DNA of 64,000 nt from Pseudoalteromonas sp. A25. GTDB lineage: Bacteria; Pseudomonadota; Gammaproteobacteria; Enterobacterales; Alteromonadaceae. A program made the position numbers and the translations under genes. Of this stretch, positions 29,051 to 38,455 are shown one piece after another. The stretch spans positions 3,384,501-3,448,500 of the forward strand of contig NZ_AP021846.1 of the NCBI RefSeq assembly GCF_009176705.1, in the 5' to 3' direction. The notes beneath the pieces were generated by a model. That model saw nothing but the letters and a program-made list of their open reading frames with translations, made no database searches and was not told the DNA's origin. How positions within the stretch are numbered: the stretch's first letter is position 1; the number at the start of each line of letters is the position of its first letter.

Positions 29051-29575
29051 TTAACTTTCGTATGTAAAAGGCTTTGACAATAATCCCCTTAATTTCTTAC
29101 AAGCAAACTTTATGAAGAAAATGTCTCGATTTAAAATCAACACCGCTATCATCATCAAATCAAATACATTGATAGAAATACTGTAAATTGTCCACAATAT
29201 CCAAGGCTCTGAGTTTTCTACAACCTTTCTATCAAAGTGCATTGCAATAAACATAAAACTATTGGCCATTAAACCAAACATCACATAAAAATAAGCTAGG
29301 GTTGGCTTTGCTGTAAAAAGCTTATGGCAACTCCATATACAACCCATAGTGACGAGGTCATAAACAAGCCATACAAGATATGGTGAAGTTGCAACTCTAA
29401 TCGCTTCATAAAAGTGGTTGCTCAAAAAATAAGACAAAGCCATTGAGCCAGAAGTGATTAACAGTGAATAATTTTTAATAACTTTCAGAAGAGCAAAACT
29501 TACATTAAGAGCAAAGGCAAGGATGAAGCCTAAAACAACAATAGTATCAAAATGTAAACTAAGCTCTCCGAACAA
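29051..29575 (-). CDS. Polytopic membrane protein of unknown family
   Basis: 174 residues with about five transmembrane helices and a basic C-terminal tail (FACKKLRGLLSKPF). Family not recognised. It starts with a TTG at 29575, only 5 bases after the stop of the 57-residue peptide gene; the AAGG in the last codons of that gene gives an 8-base spacing to the TTG, so the two are translationally coupled. A broken paralogue follows 38 bases downstream. Base composition is AT-rich compared with the flanking housekeeping genes. An immunity or export-accessory role for the peptide is possible but is only an inference from position. Confidence 0.65.
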   Translation of the reverse strand: MFGELSLHFDTIVVLGFILAFALNVSFALLKVIKNYSLLITSGSMALSYFLSNHFYEAIRVATSPYLVWLVYDLVTMGCIWSCHKLFTAKPTLAYFYVMFGLMANSFMFIAMHFDRKVVENSEPWILWTIYSISINVFDLMMIAVLILNRDIFFIKFACKKLRGLLSKPFTYES

Positions 29576-29580
29576 AATAG

Positions 29581-29754
29581 CTACCTTATTGTGTCTAGAT
29601 TAGAAAGAATTTGACCAGCGCCACGAGCACCACTGATTTGTGACAATAACTCTTTATTTAATAGCACTTTAGCAGAAAGTTCAAGGCTTTGGCTAGGCCC
29701 ATGATTCACTGTTTGTTGTTTTTTGGTCGCTTTTAATGCTTTTAGCTGTTTCAT
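29581..29754 (-). CDS. Small peptide with double-glycine-type leader (candidate RiPP/bacteriocin-like precursor)
   Basis: 57 residues from the ATG at 29754, preceded by GAGG with good spacing. The N-terminus is lysine-rich (MKQLKALKATKKQQ), the centre is LELSAKVLLNKELLSQISGA, and the tail RGAGQILSNLDTIR is 14 residues. The ELLSQISGA segment resembles the double-glycine (GG/GA) cleavage motif of bacteriocin and other natural-product precursors. An open frame continues 49 codons upstream but has no good ribosome-binding site and an unlike composition. No peptidase-transporter or modifying enzyme is adjacent. It lies between the arg terminator and a coupled membrane protein. Confidence 0.6.
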   Translation of the reverse strand: MKQLKALKATKKQQTVNHGPSQSLELSAKVLLNKELLSQISGARGAGQILSNLDTIR

Positions 29755-29900
29755 ATTAACCTCGTTGATTAAATTCAAATAATAAAAAGTTATTAACTTT
29801 GCCGTTACAAATTTGAACCAAACGAAAGCAAAAGGTGGGCCATATTTTTTTGACGGGGATAAAGCTGAGATGAGTAAACAAAAAAATAAGTCAGTTTTCA

Positions 29901-29934
29901 AAAATAAAAAGAGCGCTTGGGATCCGCCAAGCGC
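29901..29934 (-). terminator. Terminator of the arg operon
   Basis: On the minus strand GCGCTTGG, a 6-base loop and CCAAGCGC are followed by TCTTTTTATTTT. It begins 21 bases after the argH(A) stop and isolates the arginine operon from the accessory island. Confidence 0.9.
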
Positions 29935-29955
29935 CTTTTGTCGTCTTCAGGGAGT

Positions 29956-31821
29956 TTAAGCCACAAATTTACACGGGATCACCGTACTTTTTGCCGCCTT
30001 TAATACAAATTCCATCGCTACTTCATCACAATTATCTTTGCGTAAACACAAGTCGCAATCCTTCATGACTTTTTCCGGCAACGTATCTTTTGTGCAATAA
30101 CTAAAGCCTTGCTTTGTGAAAAAGCCAGGCACTCGGGTTAGCACAATAATGCGATTTAGCGCCAATTTTCTCGCTTTTGATAACAAATGAGTGACTAACT
30201 GCATGCCTTGACCTTTTACTGGCGTTTGCGGATCGACACCTAAAGAACGGATCTCGGCAAGGCCTGTATCGTATATATATAGCGATGCGCAACCCGTTAC
30301 TTTGCCGTCTACCACGGTGACCGCAAACTCATTAATAGAGTGGATCATGTCACTTTTGGCACGAGGCAAGTTTTCGCCAACTTTTGCCCAGTGCTGGATC
30401 AGTTGGGCAATTGCATCAACATCATCAAGAGTCGCGTCTCTGACTAAGATCTGTTGTTTTTTTTTCGCCGCCCGCACAGCACTTTCAACTTGCGTGACTG
30501 AAGTGCCTCCAAGCGCTTGACGCGCGGCAATGCCTGCATCTAGCTCAAGCACGGGGTACACATCCTCATCAATCACATCACAAACACTTTTGAAAGTGGC
30601 TATGCTCAGCTCTTCTAAACTCTTACCCTGTGCTATGGCTATTTGCACCAGTTGACCAACAATGTGATGCCCTTCTCTAAAAGGGATCCCTTTGGCAACT
30701 AAATAATCGGCAAGCTCTGTGGCATTTGCATGGCCACCTTTTGCCGCTTCGCGGGTTTTTTCAGCGTTTACTTTTACGCCTTCAATACACGCTTGCGCCA
30801 TATGAATACAAGCAAGCCATGTTGGCATGGCATCAAACAAACCTTCTTTGTCTTCTTGCATATCTTTATTGTAGGCAAGTGGTAACGCTTTGAGCGTCAT
30901 CATCATGGCGCTAAATGCACCAAATACTCGTCCTGTTTTACCACGGATCAATTCCAGTGCATCTGGGTTTTTCTTCTGTGGCATCAGCGATGAACCTGAC
31001 GTGACGTTATCCGCAAGTTCTATAAATCCGGCTTCGCCCGAGTTGTAAAAAATCAAGTCCTCTGCAAAGCGAGATAAGTGCATCATAGAGATGCTTGCAC
31101 AACTAAGTAGCTCTACCACAAAATCTCTATCAGAAACCGCGTCTAAACTATTACGACACGCATGACTAAAACCTAAATTGGTTGCAAGCGTTTCTCGGTC
31201 AATGGGGTAGGCTGTACCGGCAAGCGCACCACTGCCAAGAGGGCACACATTTAAACGCATTAGCGCATCTTGCAAACGAGACTCATCACGTTCTAACATT
31301 TCAACATATGCCATACACCAGTGACTAAACAGCACCGGTTGCGCACGTTGTAAATGTGTATAGCCAGGCAAGATAGTGCCCAATTCGCGCTCTGCTAACT
31401 GTACAAATGCCGATTTTAGCGCCCCTAGTGCCCCAAGCAACTGCTCGGCGCTTTGGCGACTCCAAAGCCTAAAATCCGTGGCGACTTGGTCATTACGGCT
31501 ACGCCCTGTATGTAGCTTTTTAGCCAAATCACCCACTTGCTCTATCAGCTTTGCTTCAACATATGAATGAATATCCTCATACCCAGCCCCAGCAACTTCT
31601 TGCGGATCACCTTGCACATGCTCAAGTAACGCGTTCAACGCAGCAATTAGTTCCTGATGTTCTTGCTCACTTAAGACATTTACCTGCAAAAGCGCACCAG
31701 CCCAAGCAATTGAGCCTACAATATCCTGCTCTGCCAACTGATAGTCAAATGGCAAAGAATCATTAAACTGTTTGAAGGCCGCATCCGGACCCGATGAAAA
31801 ACGTCCGCCCCATAACGCCAT
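29956..31821 (-). CDS. argH: Argininosuccinate lyase fused to an N-acetyltransferase domain, ArgH(A)
   Basis: 621 residues. Residues 1-~455 are argininosuccinate lyase with the signature [13 protein letters not shown] and [13 protein letters not shown]. Residues ~465-621 are a GNAT domain, with [16 protein letters not shown] at its start and the acetyl-CoA loop PVKGQGMQL, ending in a Cys-containing tail. This is the known argH(A) fusion of Vibrio, Moritella and Alteromonadales, in which the GNAT part supplies N-acetylglutamate synthase activity for the first step of the pathway. It is the last gene of argCBFGH(A). Confidence 0.95.
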   Translation of the reverse strand: MALWGGRFSSGPDAAFKQFNDSLPFDYQLAEQDIVGSIAWAGALLQVNVLSEQEHQELIAALNALLEHVQGDPQEVAGAGYEDIHSYVEAKLIEQVGDLAKKLHTGRSRNDQVATDFRLWSRQSAEQLLGALGALKSAFVQLAERELGTILPGYTHLQRAQPVLFSHWCMAYVEMLERDESRLQDALMRLNVCPLGSGALAGTAYPIDRETLATNLGFSHACRNSLDAVSDRDFVVELLSCASISMMHLSRFAEDLIFYNSGEAGFIELADNVTSGSSLMPQKKNPDALELIRGKTGRVFGAFSAMMMTLKALPLAYNKDMQEDKEGLFDAMPTWLACIHMAQACIEGVKVNAEKTREAAKGGHANATELADYLVAKGIPFREGHHIVGQLVQIAIAQGKSLEELSIATFKSVCDVIDEDVYPVLELDAGIAARQALGGTSVTQVESAVRAAKKKQQILVRDATLDDVDAIAQLIQHWAKVGENLPRAKSDMIHSINEFAVTVVDGKVTGCASLYIYDTGLAEIRSLGVDPQTPVKGQGMQLVTHLLSKARKLALNRIIVLTRVPGFFTKQGFSYCTKDTLPEKVMKDCDLCLRKDNCDEVAMEFVLKAAKSTVIPCKFVA

Positions 31822-31844
31822 AATGTTTCTCCTAACGCTCTGAA

Positions 31845-33050
31845 TTACGACTTTTTATTTAAAGCCGCGATCCGGCTAGATAGCGAAAATAAACGAATAA
31901 ACCCTTCGGCATGTGATTGATCGAAAACATCATCTTCACCGAACGTTGCAAAATCTTCACTGTATAAACTATTAACCGACTGCTTTTGCACTGCACTGAC
32001 GTGGCCCTTGTAAAGCTTTAACACCACCTCGCCTGTTGCCACTTCTGATAATGCTTGCGCCCCAGCCAAAATTGAATCTTTCAAAGGCGTAAACCAACGG
32101 CCGTCATACACCAAATGCGCAAACTCTCCACCAAGCGTTTCTTTCCATTTGCGGCTAGATTTATCCAGTACTAACTCATCAATAGCCTGAAGTGCAGCCA
32201 TGATCACCGTGCCGCCCGGTGTTTCATAGCAACCACGAGATTTCATGCCGACTAAGCGGTTTTCAACAATATCAACACGCCCTACACCGTGTGCAGCGGC
32301 AATGTGGTTTAGCTGCACCAAACATTGATACGGGCTGTAGCGCTCACCGTTAACCGCGACGACTTCGCCTTTTTCAACGAGTACGCTCACAAACTCTGGC
32401 TTATCTGGTGCTTGCTCCGGAGACACGGTCATGGTCCAAACTTGTTCACTTGGTTGATTCCAAGGATCTTCAAGCTCTCCCCCTTCATGGGAAATATGCC
32501 AAGCATTCGCGTCACGACTATAAATTTTTGTCGCCGATGCTGAGCACGGGATATTACGTTCAGCTAAGTAATCCAACAGCGATTCACGACTTGATAGGCT
32601 CCACTCTCGCCATGGTGCAATCACTTTTAGATCAGGCGCAAGCGCAGCAAAGCAAGACTCAAAACGCACCTGATCATTACCTTTACCTGTGCAACCATGA
32701 GACAAAGCATCCGCCCCTACTTTACGTGCAATTTCAACTTGTGCTTTTGCAATGATAGGGCGCGCCATTGAAGTGCCTAATAAATAGGTGCCTTCGTAAA
32801 TTGCGCCAGTTTTAAGCGTTGGGTAAATGTAATCACTGACCATCTGCTCTTTGAGATCAACGATATGACACTCTGATGCGCCAGATGCGATGGCTTTTTC
32901 TTCAACACCAGCCAACTCTTCTTCGCCTTGGCCTACATCTGCAACAAACGCAACCACTTCACAGTCGTAGTTTTCTTTTAACCAAGGAACAATTGCCGAT
33001 GTATCCAAGCCACCAGAATAGGCCAACACTACTTTTTTAATTTCGCTCAT
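31845..33050 (-). CDS. argG: Argininosuccinate synthase
   Basis: 401 residues. The ATP pyrophosphatase motif AYSGGLDTS is at residues 10-18, with [13 protein letters not shown] near 120 and the ETPGGT segment. It condenses citrulline and aspartate in the cytoplasm. It lies 23 bases before argH(A) and 14 bases after argF in the arginine operon. Confidence 0.97.
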   Translation of the reverse strand: MSEIKKVVLAYSGGLDTSAIVPWLKENYDCEVVAFVADVGQGEEELAGVEEKAIASGASECHIVDLKEQMVSDYIYPTLKTGAIYEGTYLLGTSMARPIIAKAQVEIARKVGADALSHGCTGKGNDQVRFESCFAALAPDLKVIAPWREWSLSSRESLLDYLAERNIPCSASATKIYSRDANAWHISHEGGELEDPWNQPSEQVWTMTVSPEQAPDKPEFVSVLVEKGEVVAVNGERYSPYQCLVQLNHIAAAHGVGRVDIVENRLVGMKSRGCYETPGGTVIMAALQAIDELVLDKSSRKWKETLGGEFAHLVYDGRWFTPLKDSILAGAQALSEVATGEVVLKLYKGHVSAVQKQSVNSLYSEDFATFGEDDVFDQSHAEGFIRLFSLSSRIAALNKKS

Positions 33051-33064
33051 TTTGCTTTACATCC

Positions 33065-33985
33065 TTACACATAATTTGGATTTAACAGTGATACCAGCAG
33101 AGCATTCTGGGCATGCATGCGGTTTTCAGCTTGTTGAATTATTTTTGAATTTTTACCATCCATCACCTCAGAGGTGATCTCATATTCACGGTGAGCAGGC
33201 TGGCAGTGCAGCACCGTACTTGCCCCTGTTTTCTGCACAAGCGCCGCATTGATCTGGTATGGCATAAAGGTCTGTTTTACTTGCTCTAAACACGCATTGT
33301 TACCCATAGACACCCACGTATCTGCGTAGAGCACATTCGCACCAACTGCAGCTTCAACTCGGTCACTTATCAGCACTGATGCACCATTTGATGCAGCTAT
33401 TTGCTCAGCCTGCTTCACAATTTGCGCATCGGGTGAGTGCCCTTTGGGGCAAACTGCAACAAAATCACTCCCCAATGTGGCAGCCAACAACATCAAAGAA
33501 TGAGTAACGTTATTGCCCTCACCTAAGTAGGCCAGTTTCAATTGACTCACGTCACCGTGTACTTCTTGTAGGGTTAAAAAATCGGCCAAAGCTTGGCAAG
33601 GGTGATATAAGTCACACAAGCTATTCACCACAGGAATAGACGCGTGCTCAGCCAATGTATTTAAGGTGCTGTGATGATTTACCCGTGCCACTAGGCCGTC
33701 AGCCCATGCCGAGATATTCAGCGCAAAGTCTTTGACCGACTCACGGTTGCCCATTGCTCCATTTTGTTGGTCGAGGTAAACCGCATGCCCCCCTAATTTA
33801 TTGATACCAATATCAAACGATAACCGAGTACGCAGGCTTGGTTTTTCATAAAGCGTCACTATCGACTTACCCGTCAAGGCATTGGCATACTCTTGTGGCT
33901 GACTCTTTATATTTTGTGCAAGCTGTAATAACTTTAAAATCTTTGCTTGGTCTAACTCTAGACCGGTTAAAAAATGCTGTAACAT
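33065..33985 (-). CDS. argF: Ornithine carbamoyltransferase
   Basis: 306 residues from the ATG at 33985. The carbamoyl-phosphate motif appears as KPSLRTRLSFD (the family STRTR region), and HPCQALADFLT and the HCQPAHREYE substrate motif are present. It converts ornithine and carbamoyl phosphate to citrulline. The frame extends upstream into argB, but the internal ATG MLQHFLTGLEL matches the family and leaves an 8-base gap after the argB stop. Confidence 0.96.
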   Translation of the reverse strand: MLQHFLTGLELDQAKILKLLQLAQNIKSQPQEYANALTGKSIVTLYEKPSLRTRLSFDIGINKLGGHAVYLDQQNGAMGNRESVKDFALNISAWADGLVARVNHHSTLNTLAEHASIPVVNSLCDLYHPCQALADFLTLQEVHGDVSQLKLAYLGEGNNVTHSLMLLAATLGSDFVAVCPKGHSPDAQIVKQAEQIAASNGASVLISDRVEAAVGANVLYADTWVSMGNNACLEQVKQTFMPYQINAALVQKTGASTVLHCQPAHREYEITSEVMDGKNSKIIQQAENRMHAQNALLVSLLNPNYV

Positions 33986-33993
33986 ATTCTTTC

Positions 33994-34767
33994 CTATGGC
34001 GTTATCTTTGTACCAACATGTGCGCCATTGAGTAACGCACCGAGATTTTCTGGCTTTTGCCAACTTGAGATATACACGCCACGTCGTAAGTGTTGGGCTG
34101 CGCGAAGGCTGGTCTTTACTTTGACCTCCATTCCGCCCACGATGACTCCTAAGTCTATTAACTCTTCTATTTGCGCTTGATTGAGCTGATGCAAAGGCTG
34201 TTTATCGCCATCTAGCACAGCTTCAACATCCGTCATAAAAATAAGTTCAGCATTGAGGAGACTAGCAATCTCAGCCGCAGCTTCATCGGCATTAACGTTG
34301 AATAACTGTCCATCATCTCCAAGGCCTACAGAGCTGACCAATGGCGTACGGCCAAGCTCCAACATAGCTGGCAGTAAACTCGAGACTCCCTTAACACACT
34401 CACCAACTTGACCAAGTGCTTTGAGTTTTTGTTTTGCAATTAGTCCTGCTTCATATAAGCAACATCCAACGGGCTGCAATCCAGCAGTGATTGCCTGTGC
34501 CATCAACTGCTTATTGGCACAGCCAGCTAACGCGCCAACAATGTATGGCATCTGTTCTTTGGGGCTAATACGTAAGCCTTGGTGTTTTGCCGTAGCAAAC
34601 CCAGCATCGTTCAACCAACGATCAACCAGCGCGCCGCCACCATGTACCACGACAAAATGCTTGTTTTTGTCTTGCTCACTCACATGAGCCAATTGTTTAA
34701 ATAAGGCATTGGCTGCATCTTCTGTATCGAGTACCGCACCACCTACTTTTATCACCCAAGTTTGCAT
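33994..34767 (-). CDS. argB: Acetylglutamate kinase
   Basis: 257 residues. WVIKVGGAVLD at the N-terminus and VVHGGGALVD near 45 are the kinase glycine loops, and the FMTDVEAVLD segment follows later. The second step of arginine synthesis. Two ATGs are possible (34773 and 34767); the GGAG of the argC tail lies 7 bases before the second, which also shares its A with the argC TAA stop (TAATG), so the second is chosen. Confidence 0.95.
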   Translation of the reverse strand: MQTWVIKVGGAVLDTEDAANALFKQLAHVSEQDKNKHFVVVHGGGALVDRWLNDAGFATAKHQGLRISPKEQMPYIVGALAGCANKQLMAQAITAGLQPVGCCLYEAGLIAKQKLKALGQVGECVKGVSSLLPAMLELGRTPLVSSVGLGDDGQLFNVNADEAAAEIASLLNAELIFMTDVEAVLDGDKQPLHQLNQAQIEELIDLGVIVGGMEVKVKTSLRAAQHLRRGVYISSWQKPENLGALLNGAHVGTKITP

Positions 34768-35792
34768 TACCATGCTCCCTTTAAACCCAATTCAGGCTGC
34801 AATTGACTGGCTAAATTCATGCATTGTAATGCTTGACCCGCAGCACCTTTTAAAAGGTTATCAATGGCAACAACCACTATCAGCTGACTCCCTTGTTGCT
34901 GCCAACCAATATCAACATATGGCAGCCCTGCAACCCCTTTGATTGAAGGCAACTGCGCACCTTTTAATCTGATCAATGGCTCATCGGCTAACACTTGGTA
35001 TGCGGCTTCAACTTGTTGACTGGTCACTTGTGGGTTTAGCTGAAGATAAATAGTTTCTAAAATGCCACGAGCAAAATTGCCTAAATGCGGAGTAAATAGC
35101 ACTTCATGGCCAAGGTATTGGCTAATTTCAGGCGTATGGCGATGGTTAAACAAGCCATAAGGAGCCAAAGAAACTTCACAAAAATGAGTATTAATACTGG
35201 CCTTTCTACCTGCCCCCGTTACTCCAGAAACGGCATTGATTATAATTTTTTCATCTGCGATTAAACCGGCTTGTTTAAGCGGTTTTAGTGCATTAAGCGC
35301 AGCGGTTGGATAGCAACCAGCAACAGCAACCAGTTGTGCTGTAGCTATTGCTTGAGCATTCCACTCAGCGAGGCCATATTCAGCTTGTGCTAGCCAATGT
35401 TCATAAGGATGACTAAAGCCGTAATATTGCTCGTAATCTTGATTCGTTGCTAAACGGTAGCCACCTGATAAATCAAATACCTTTTTCCCCATTTCAAGAA
35501 ACTTTGGGGCAAGTTCAACACTAACTTTATGATCAGTGCACAAGCACACATAATCAGCGTGTGTTTGAATTTCAACAAAAGCTTGCTGCGTTAAAGGCAG
35601 TAAAGGCGTGTCGAGCAAAACTCCATGCTCTGGATATAACTGACTCAATAATTTGTTTTTATCCAAGCTTTGCTCTGACACGTAACAACCTGACAGGGAG
35701 AAGTTAGGGTGTTTGGCTATCAAACTGGCAAGCTCCGCGCCGCTATAACCACTGGCGCCAACTACTGCGATTTTTTTCGTTACATTCATCAT
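34767..35792 (-). CDS. argC: N-acetyl-gamma-glutamyl-phosphate reductase
   Basis: 341 residues. The NADP-binding start VVGASGYSGAELA and the catalytic cysteine in VAGCYPTAAL are clear, as is the HRHTPEI histidine motif. First gene of argCBFGH(A). Start is one of two adjacent ATGs (35792/35789). The divergent argE start is 179 bases away, with the ArgR box between. Confidence 0.96.
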   Translation of the reverse strand: MMNVTKKIAVVGASGYSGAELASLIAKHPNFSLSGCYVSEQSLDKNKLLSQLYPEHGVLLDTPLLPLTQQAFVEIQTHADYVCLCTDHKVSVELAPKFLEMGKKVFDLSGGYRLATNQDYEQYYGFSHPYEHWLAQAEYGLAEWNAQAIATAQLVAVAGCYPTAALNALKPLKQAGLIADEKIIINAVSGVTGAGRKASINTHFCEVSLAPYGLFNHRHTPEISQYLGHEVLFTPHLGNFARGILETIYLQLNPQVTSQQVEAAYQVLADEPLIRLKGAQLPSIKGVAGLPYVDIGWQQQGSQLIVVVAIDNLLKGAAGQALQCMNLASQLQPELGLKGAW

Positions 35793-35898
35793 TTTTGACA
35801 GTGCTCTCTAATTTGTATTGCGTTTTCTAGTGAAAATGAAATTAAATGGTGAATGAGTATCGTCGCATGCCAGCCTCTAAATATATTTATGCTAAAAA

Positions 35899-35916
35899 AG
35901 TGAATTGATATTCATA
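35899..35916. promoter_or_regulatory. ArgR operator (ARG box)
   Basis: TGAAT-TGAT-ATTCA at 35901-35914 matches both conserved half sites of the ARG box. It lies between divergent argC and argE; TTGATA at 35905-35910, a possible -35 element for argE, falls inside it. A weaker site, TGAAT-GAGT-ATCGT, is at 35850-35863. Both directions are probably repressed by ArgR with arginine. Confidence 0.85.
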
Positions 35917-35971
35917 CTAAACACCTTTAAATTGTTATGCAAACACTTTGGATAAATATTTTGGATTTTTT

Positions 35972-37126
35972 ATGAGCAGCCCCTCTTTTTTAGCAATGTA
36001 TCAGCAATTAATTGCCAACCCGTCAGTGAGTGCCTTAGACGAATCTTTGAATATGAGCAACCGACCGGTGATTGATTTACTCGCCAGCTGGTGCGAAAGC
36101 TTAGGCTTTACCGTCGAGATCACCGAACTGGAAAATGCACCTGGAAAATTCAATTTATTAGCCAAACGCGGGCAAGGTCATGGTGGTTTAATGCTTGCAG
36201 GACACACCGATACGGTGCCCTTTGATGACAGTAGATGGAACTTCAACCCCTTCAAGCTGGAGCAGCATGACAATCGTTTATACGGTCTTGGCTCTATTGA
36301 TATGAAAGGTTTTTTTGCGTTTATTATAGATGCAATAAAAACCCTTGATGAACAGGGAGCCGTACAATCTGAGCCTCTGCTCATTCTTGCCACTGCAGAT
36401 GAAGAAACAACGATGGCCGGTGCACAACAAATAGCTATGCACCCAGATTTAAAACCTGCGCGTTGCATCATCGGCGAGCCTACCGACATGACACCGGTTT
36501 ATACACACAAAGGGCATATGAGTAGTGCCATTCGCGTGACCGGACGCTCAGGTCATAGCTCAGATCCAGCACGTGGGCTCAACGCAATTGAAATCATGCA
36601 CAAGGTCATTGCACAATTATTACACCTTAAAGAAGAGTTAAAGAATAAATATTCACTTAGTGATTTTGCGATCCCTTACCCAACTTTAAACTTGGGCCAT
36701 ATCCACGGTGGGGATAATGCCAATCGCATTTGCGGTTGCTGTGAATTACATATTGACCTGCGCCCATTGCCAGGTTTGAGCATCAAAGAACTACAAGCTT
36801 TGCTTCTTGAGGCAGTCGCACCGCTCAATGCTCAATACCCAAATAGCGTCTCTGTTATCGACTTGCACGACCCAATTCCTGCCTTCAGTGGTAAAACGGA
36901 TAGCGCCTTAGTGAAACTGGCAGAACAAGTATCAAAAACTAAAGCGGTTGCTGTAAATTACTGTACTGAAGCCCCCTTTATACAGCAACTTGGGTGCGAA
37001 ACCATTGTCATGGGACCTGGCAGTATAGAACAAGCGCACCAACCTGATGAATACTTAGCCATGGAGAAGATAGCTCCTACACAGCAGCAAGTCCGCCAGT
37101 TAATAAATGAATTGTGCTTTAGTTAG
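35972..37126 (+). CDS. argE: Acetylornithine deacetylase
   Basis: 384 residues from the ATG at 35972 ([10 protein letters not shown]). M20-type zinc hydrolase: [11 protein letters not shown] near residue 77 (first His and Asp), [21 protein letters not shown] with the Glu pair, and [10 protein letters not shown]. It releases acetate from N-acetylornithine, needed because the fused GNAT route is linear. A TTG 8 codons upstream is open but unlike the family. It is divergent from argC. Confidence 0.95.
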   Translation: MSSPSFLAMYQQLIANPSVSALDESLNMSNRPVIDLLASWCESLGFTVEITELENAPGKFNLLAKRGQGHGGLMLAGHTDTVPFDDSRWNFNPFKLEQHDNRLYGLGSIDMKGFFAFIIDAIKTLDEQGAVQSEPLLILATADEETTMAGAQQIAMHPDLKPARCIIGEPTDMTPVYTHKGHMSSAIRVTGRSGHSSDPARGLNAIEIMHKVIAQLLHLKEELKNKYSLSDFAIPYPTLNLGHIHGGDNANRICGCCELHIDLRPLPGLSIKELQALLLEAVAPLNAQYPNSVSVIDLHDPIPAFSGKTDSALVKLAEQVSKTKAVAVNYCTEAPFIQQLGCETIVMGPGSIEQAHQPDEYLAMEKIAPTQQQVRQLINELCFS

Positions 37127-37186
37127 TGCTTTAAGTAGGCATCTATGCTGATGTAAACTAGAAAAAAACCCAATAGCCAGACGCGA

Positions 37187-38230
37187 ATGACTGTAAAAAA
37201 GTGGACCCTAAAAAGCATTGCTGCACACCTTGGTGTATCAAATGCAACTGTATCAAATGCTTTCAATCGACCCGATCAGTTATCAAAGCGAAAGAGAGAA
37301 GAGATCTTATCTGCATGTCATGAACTTGGCTACTTTGGTCCAAATAAAGCTGCACGCTCTCTTAGAAAAGGTACCTTTAATATTGTCGCACTGGTTTTGC
37401 CCGACAGCATTGAATATATGGTCTCGGATCCTGTCGCTAGTAGCTTTATGCGGGGTGTTGCAAACGTGCTTGAGCCTCAGGATATCAATTTGCTGCTGTT
37501 CTCTGGTAACGCAGATAACGTCAGCAATGTCGTTGACTTTGTTGATGGCTTTATCTGTTATGGCAGACCAAGAAATACCAAACTCATTGACCACCTAGAA
37601 GCGCTAGATAAAGACGTGGTGGCGGTCGATTTTGAGCTTAACAAACAAGCAAGTGTAAATATAAATAATCACCAAGCGGCCTATGATGTTGCCAATCAGG
37701 CATTCAGCGCATTTAAAAATACCGAAATAGCAGCAAATGTTGCCATTTTGGGGTTGCGTCTATTAGACACCGAGCTTATTTGCCGTGTCTATGATCACCA
37801 CTTGCCAAAACTCAACACTTCGATTGCACATCAACGTTTGTCAGGGTTTAGGCAAGCATTACACGAAGCCAATATCGCCATACCAGATGATCGAACTTGG
37901 AATATCCCCGAAAGCAGTGAACGCTGGGCACGTATCGCCGCTAAAGAAGCCTTAAGCGTGCAACCACGTCCAAATGTATTATTATGCATGAGTGATTTAA
38001 TTGCGCTTGCCGCGGCACGTGAGGCACTTGAACAAGGGATAAAAGTGCCTCAAGAACTAAAAATAGTGGGTTTTGACGGTATTGAGGAAGCCCAACGGTT
38101 TAACCCCGCTATCACCACCATACACCAAAATAGTGAGGCTAAAGGGCAACGGGCTGCCGAACTGTTTATCAATAAGCACAAACAACAAGTGATCTTACCG
38201 TTTGAATTAAAAATGGGCCAATCCACTTAG
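37187..38230 (+). CDS. LacI-family regulator, probable sucrose-locus repressor
   Basis: 347 residues. The helix-turn-helix reads TLKSIAAHLGVSNATVSNAFNRPDQLS at residues 7-33, with the hinge LGYFGPNKAARSLR, then a periplasmic-binding-protein-like sensor domain (VALVLPDSIEY, VVAVDFE, PNVLLCMSDLIALAA, KIVGFDGIE). It precedes the sucrose genes, and CTTAATCGATTAAG palindromes typical of LacI operators lie before sucP and the TonB receptor, so it most likely represses them. No copy of the site is seen before its own gene. The inducer is inferred to be sucrose or a breakdown product. Confidence 0.87.
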   Translation: MTVKKWTLKSIAAHLGVSNATVSNAFNRPDQLSKRKREEILSACHELGYFGPNKAARSLRKGTFNIVALVLPDSIEYMVSDPVASSFMRGVANVLEPQDINLLLFSGNADNVSNVVDFVDGFICYGRPRNTKLIDHLEALDKDVVAVDFELNKQASVNINNHQAAYDVANQAFSAFKNTEIAANVAILGLRLLDTELICRVYDHHLPKLNTSIAHQRLSGFRQALHEANIAIPDDRTWNIPESSERWARIAAKEALSVQPRPNVLLCMSDLIALAAAREALEQGIKVPQELKIVGFDGIEEAQRFNPAITTIHQNSEAKGQRAAELFINKHKQQVILPFELKMGQST

Positions 38231-38254
38231 CCCCTTTGATTTTTGAACCTTACT

Positions 38255-38455
38255 AATTAACCTCAGCTGCACATAAGAGAATTTGCCCAATAAAGCTATT
38301 TCACTCACTCTCTTCGTTATTTTCATTTGTAATAGCTCGCTATTACTTCACGAAAATGCCTTGATAGTGAGCGAAATATCGTCATTGGATATTGAAGGGG
38401 TTGCAATGTCTCTCTTCTGAGCTATCAAAACTCTTATCCGCAGCTGAGGTTAATT
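38255..38455. repeat. 201-bp imperfect inverted repeat (MITE-like or intergenic palindromic repeat)
   Basis: The outer arms AATTAACCTCAGCTGC (38255-38270) and its exact complement (38440-38455) enclose further matching arms; an inner perfect hairpin GTAATAGC-TC-GCTATTAC is at 38329-38346, and TATTTCRCTCACT-type segments lie in both arms. The whole can fold into one long imperfect stem. No coding frame is present. It fills the gap between the LacI gene and sucP, and its right end supplies the sucP stop codon. No target-site duplication could be confirmed. Confidence 0.75.

Noticed and set aside
29755..29901. Longer form of the peptide gene starting at 29901
   Set aside because: No ribosome-binding site, unlike composition, and the internal ATG at 29754 has a good GAGG.
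35837..35863. Second and third ARG boxes near argC
   Set aside because: TGAATGAGTATCGT and its neighbour match only one half site well; kept only as a weak note.
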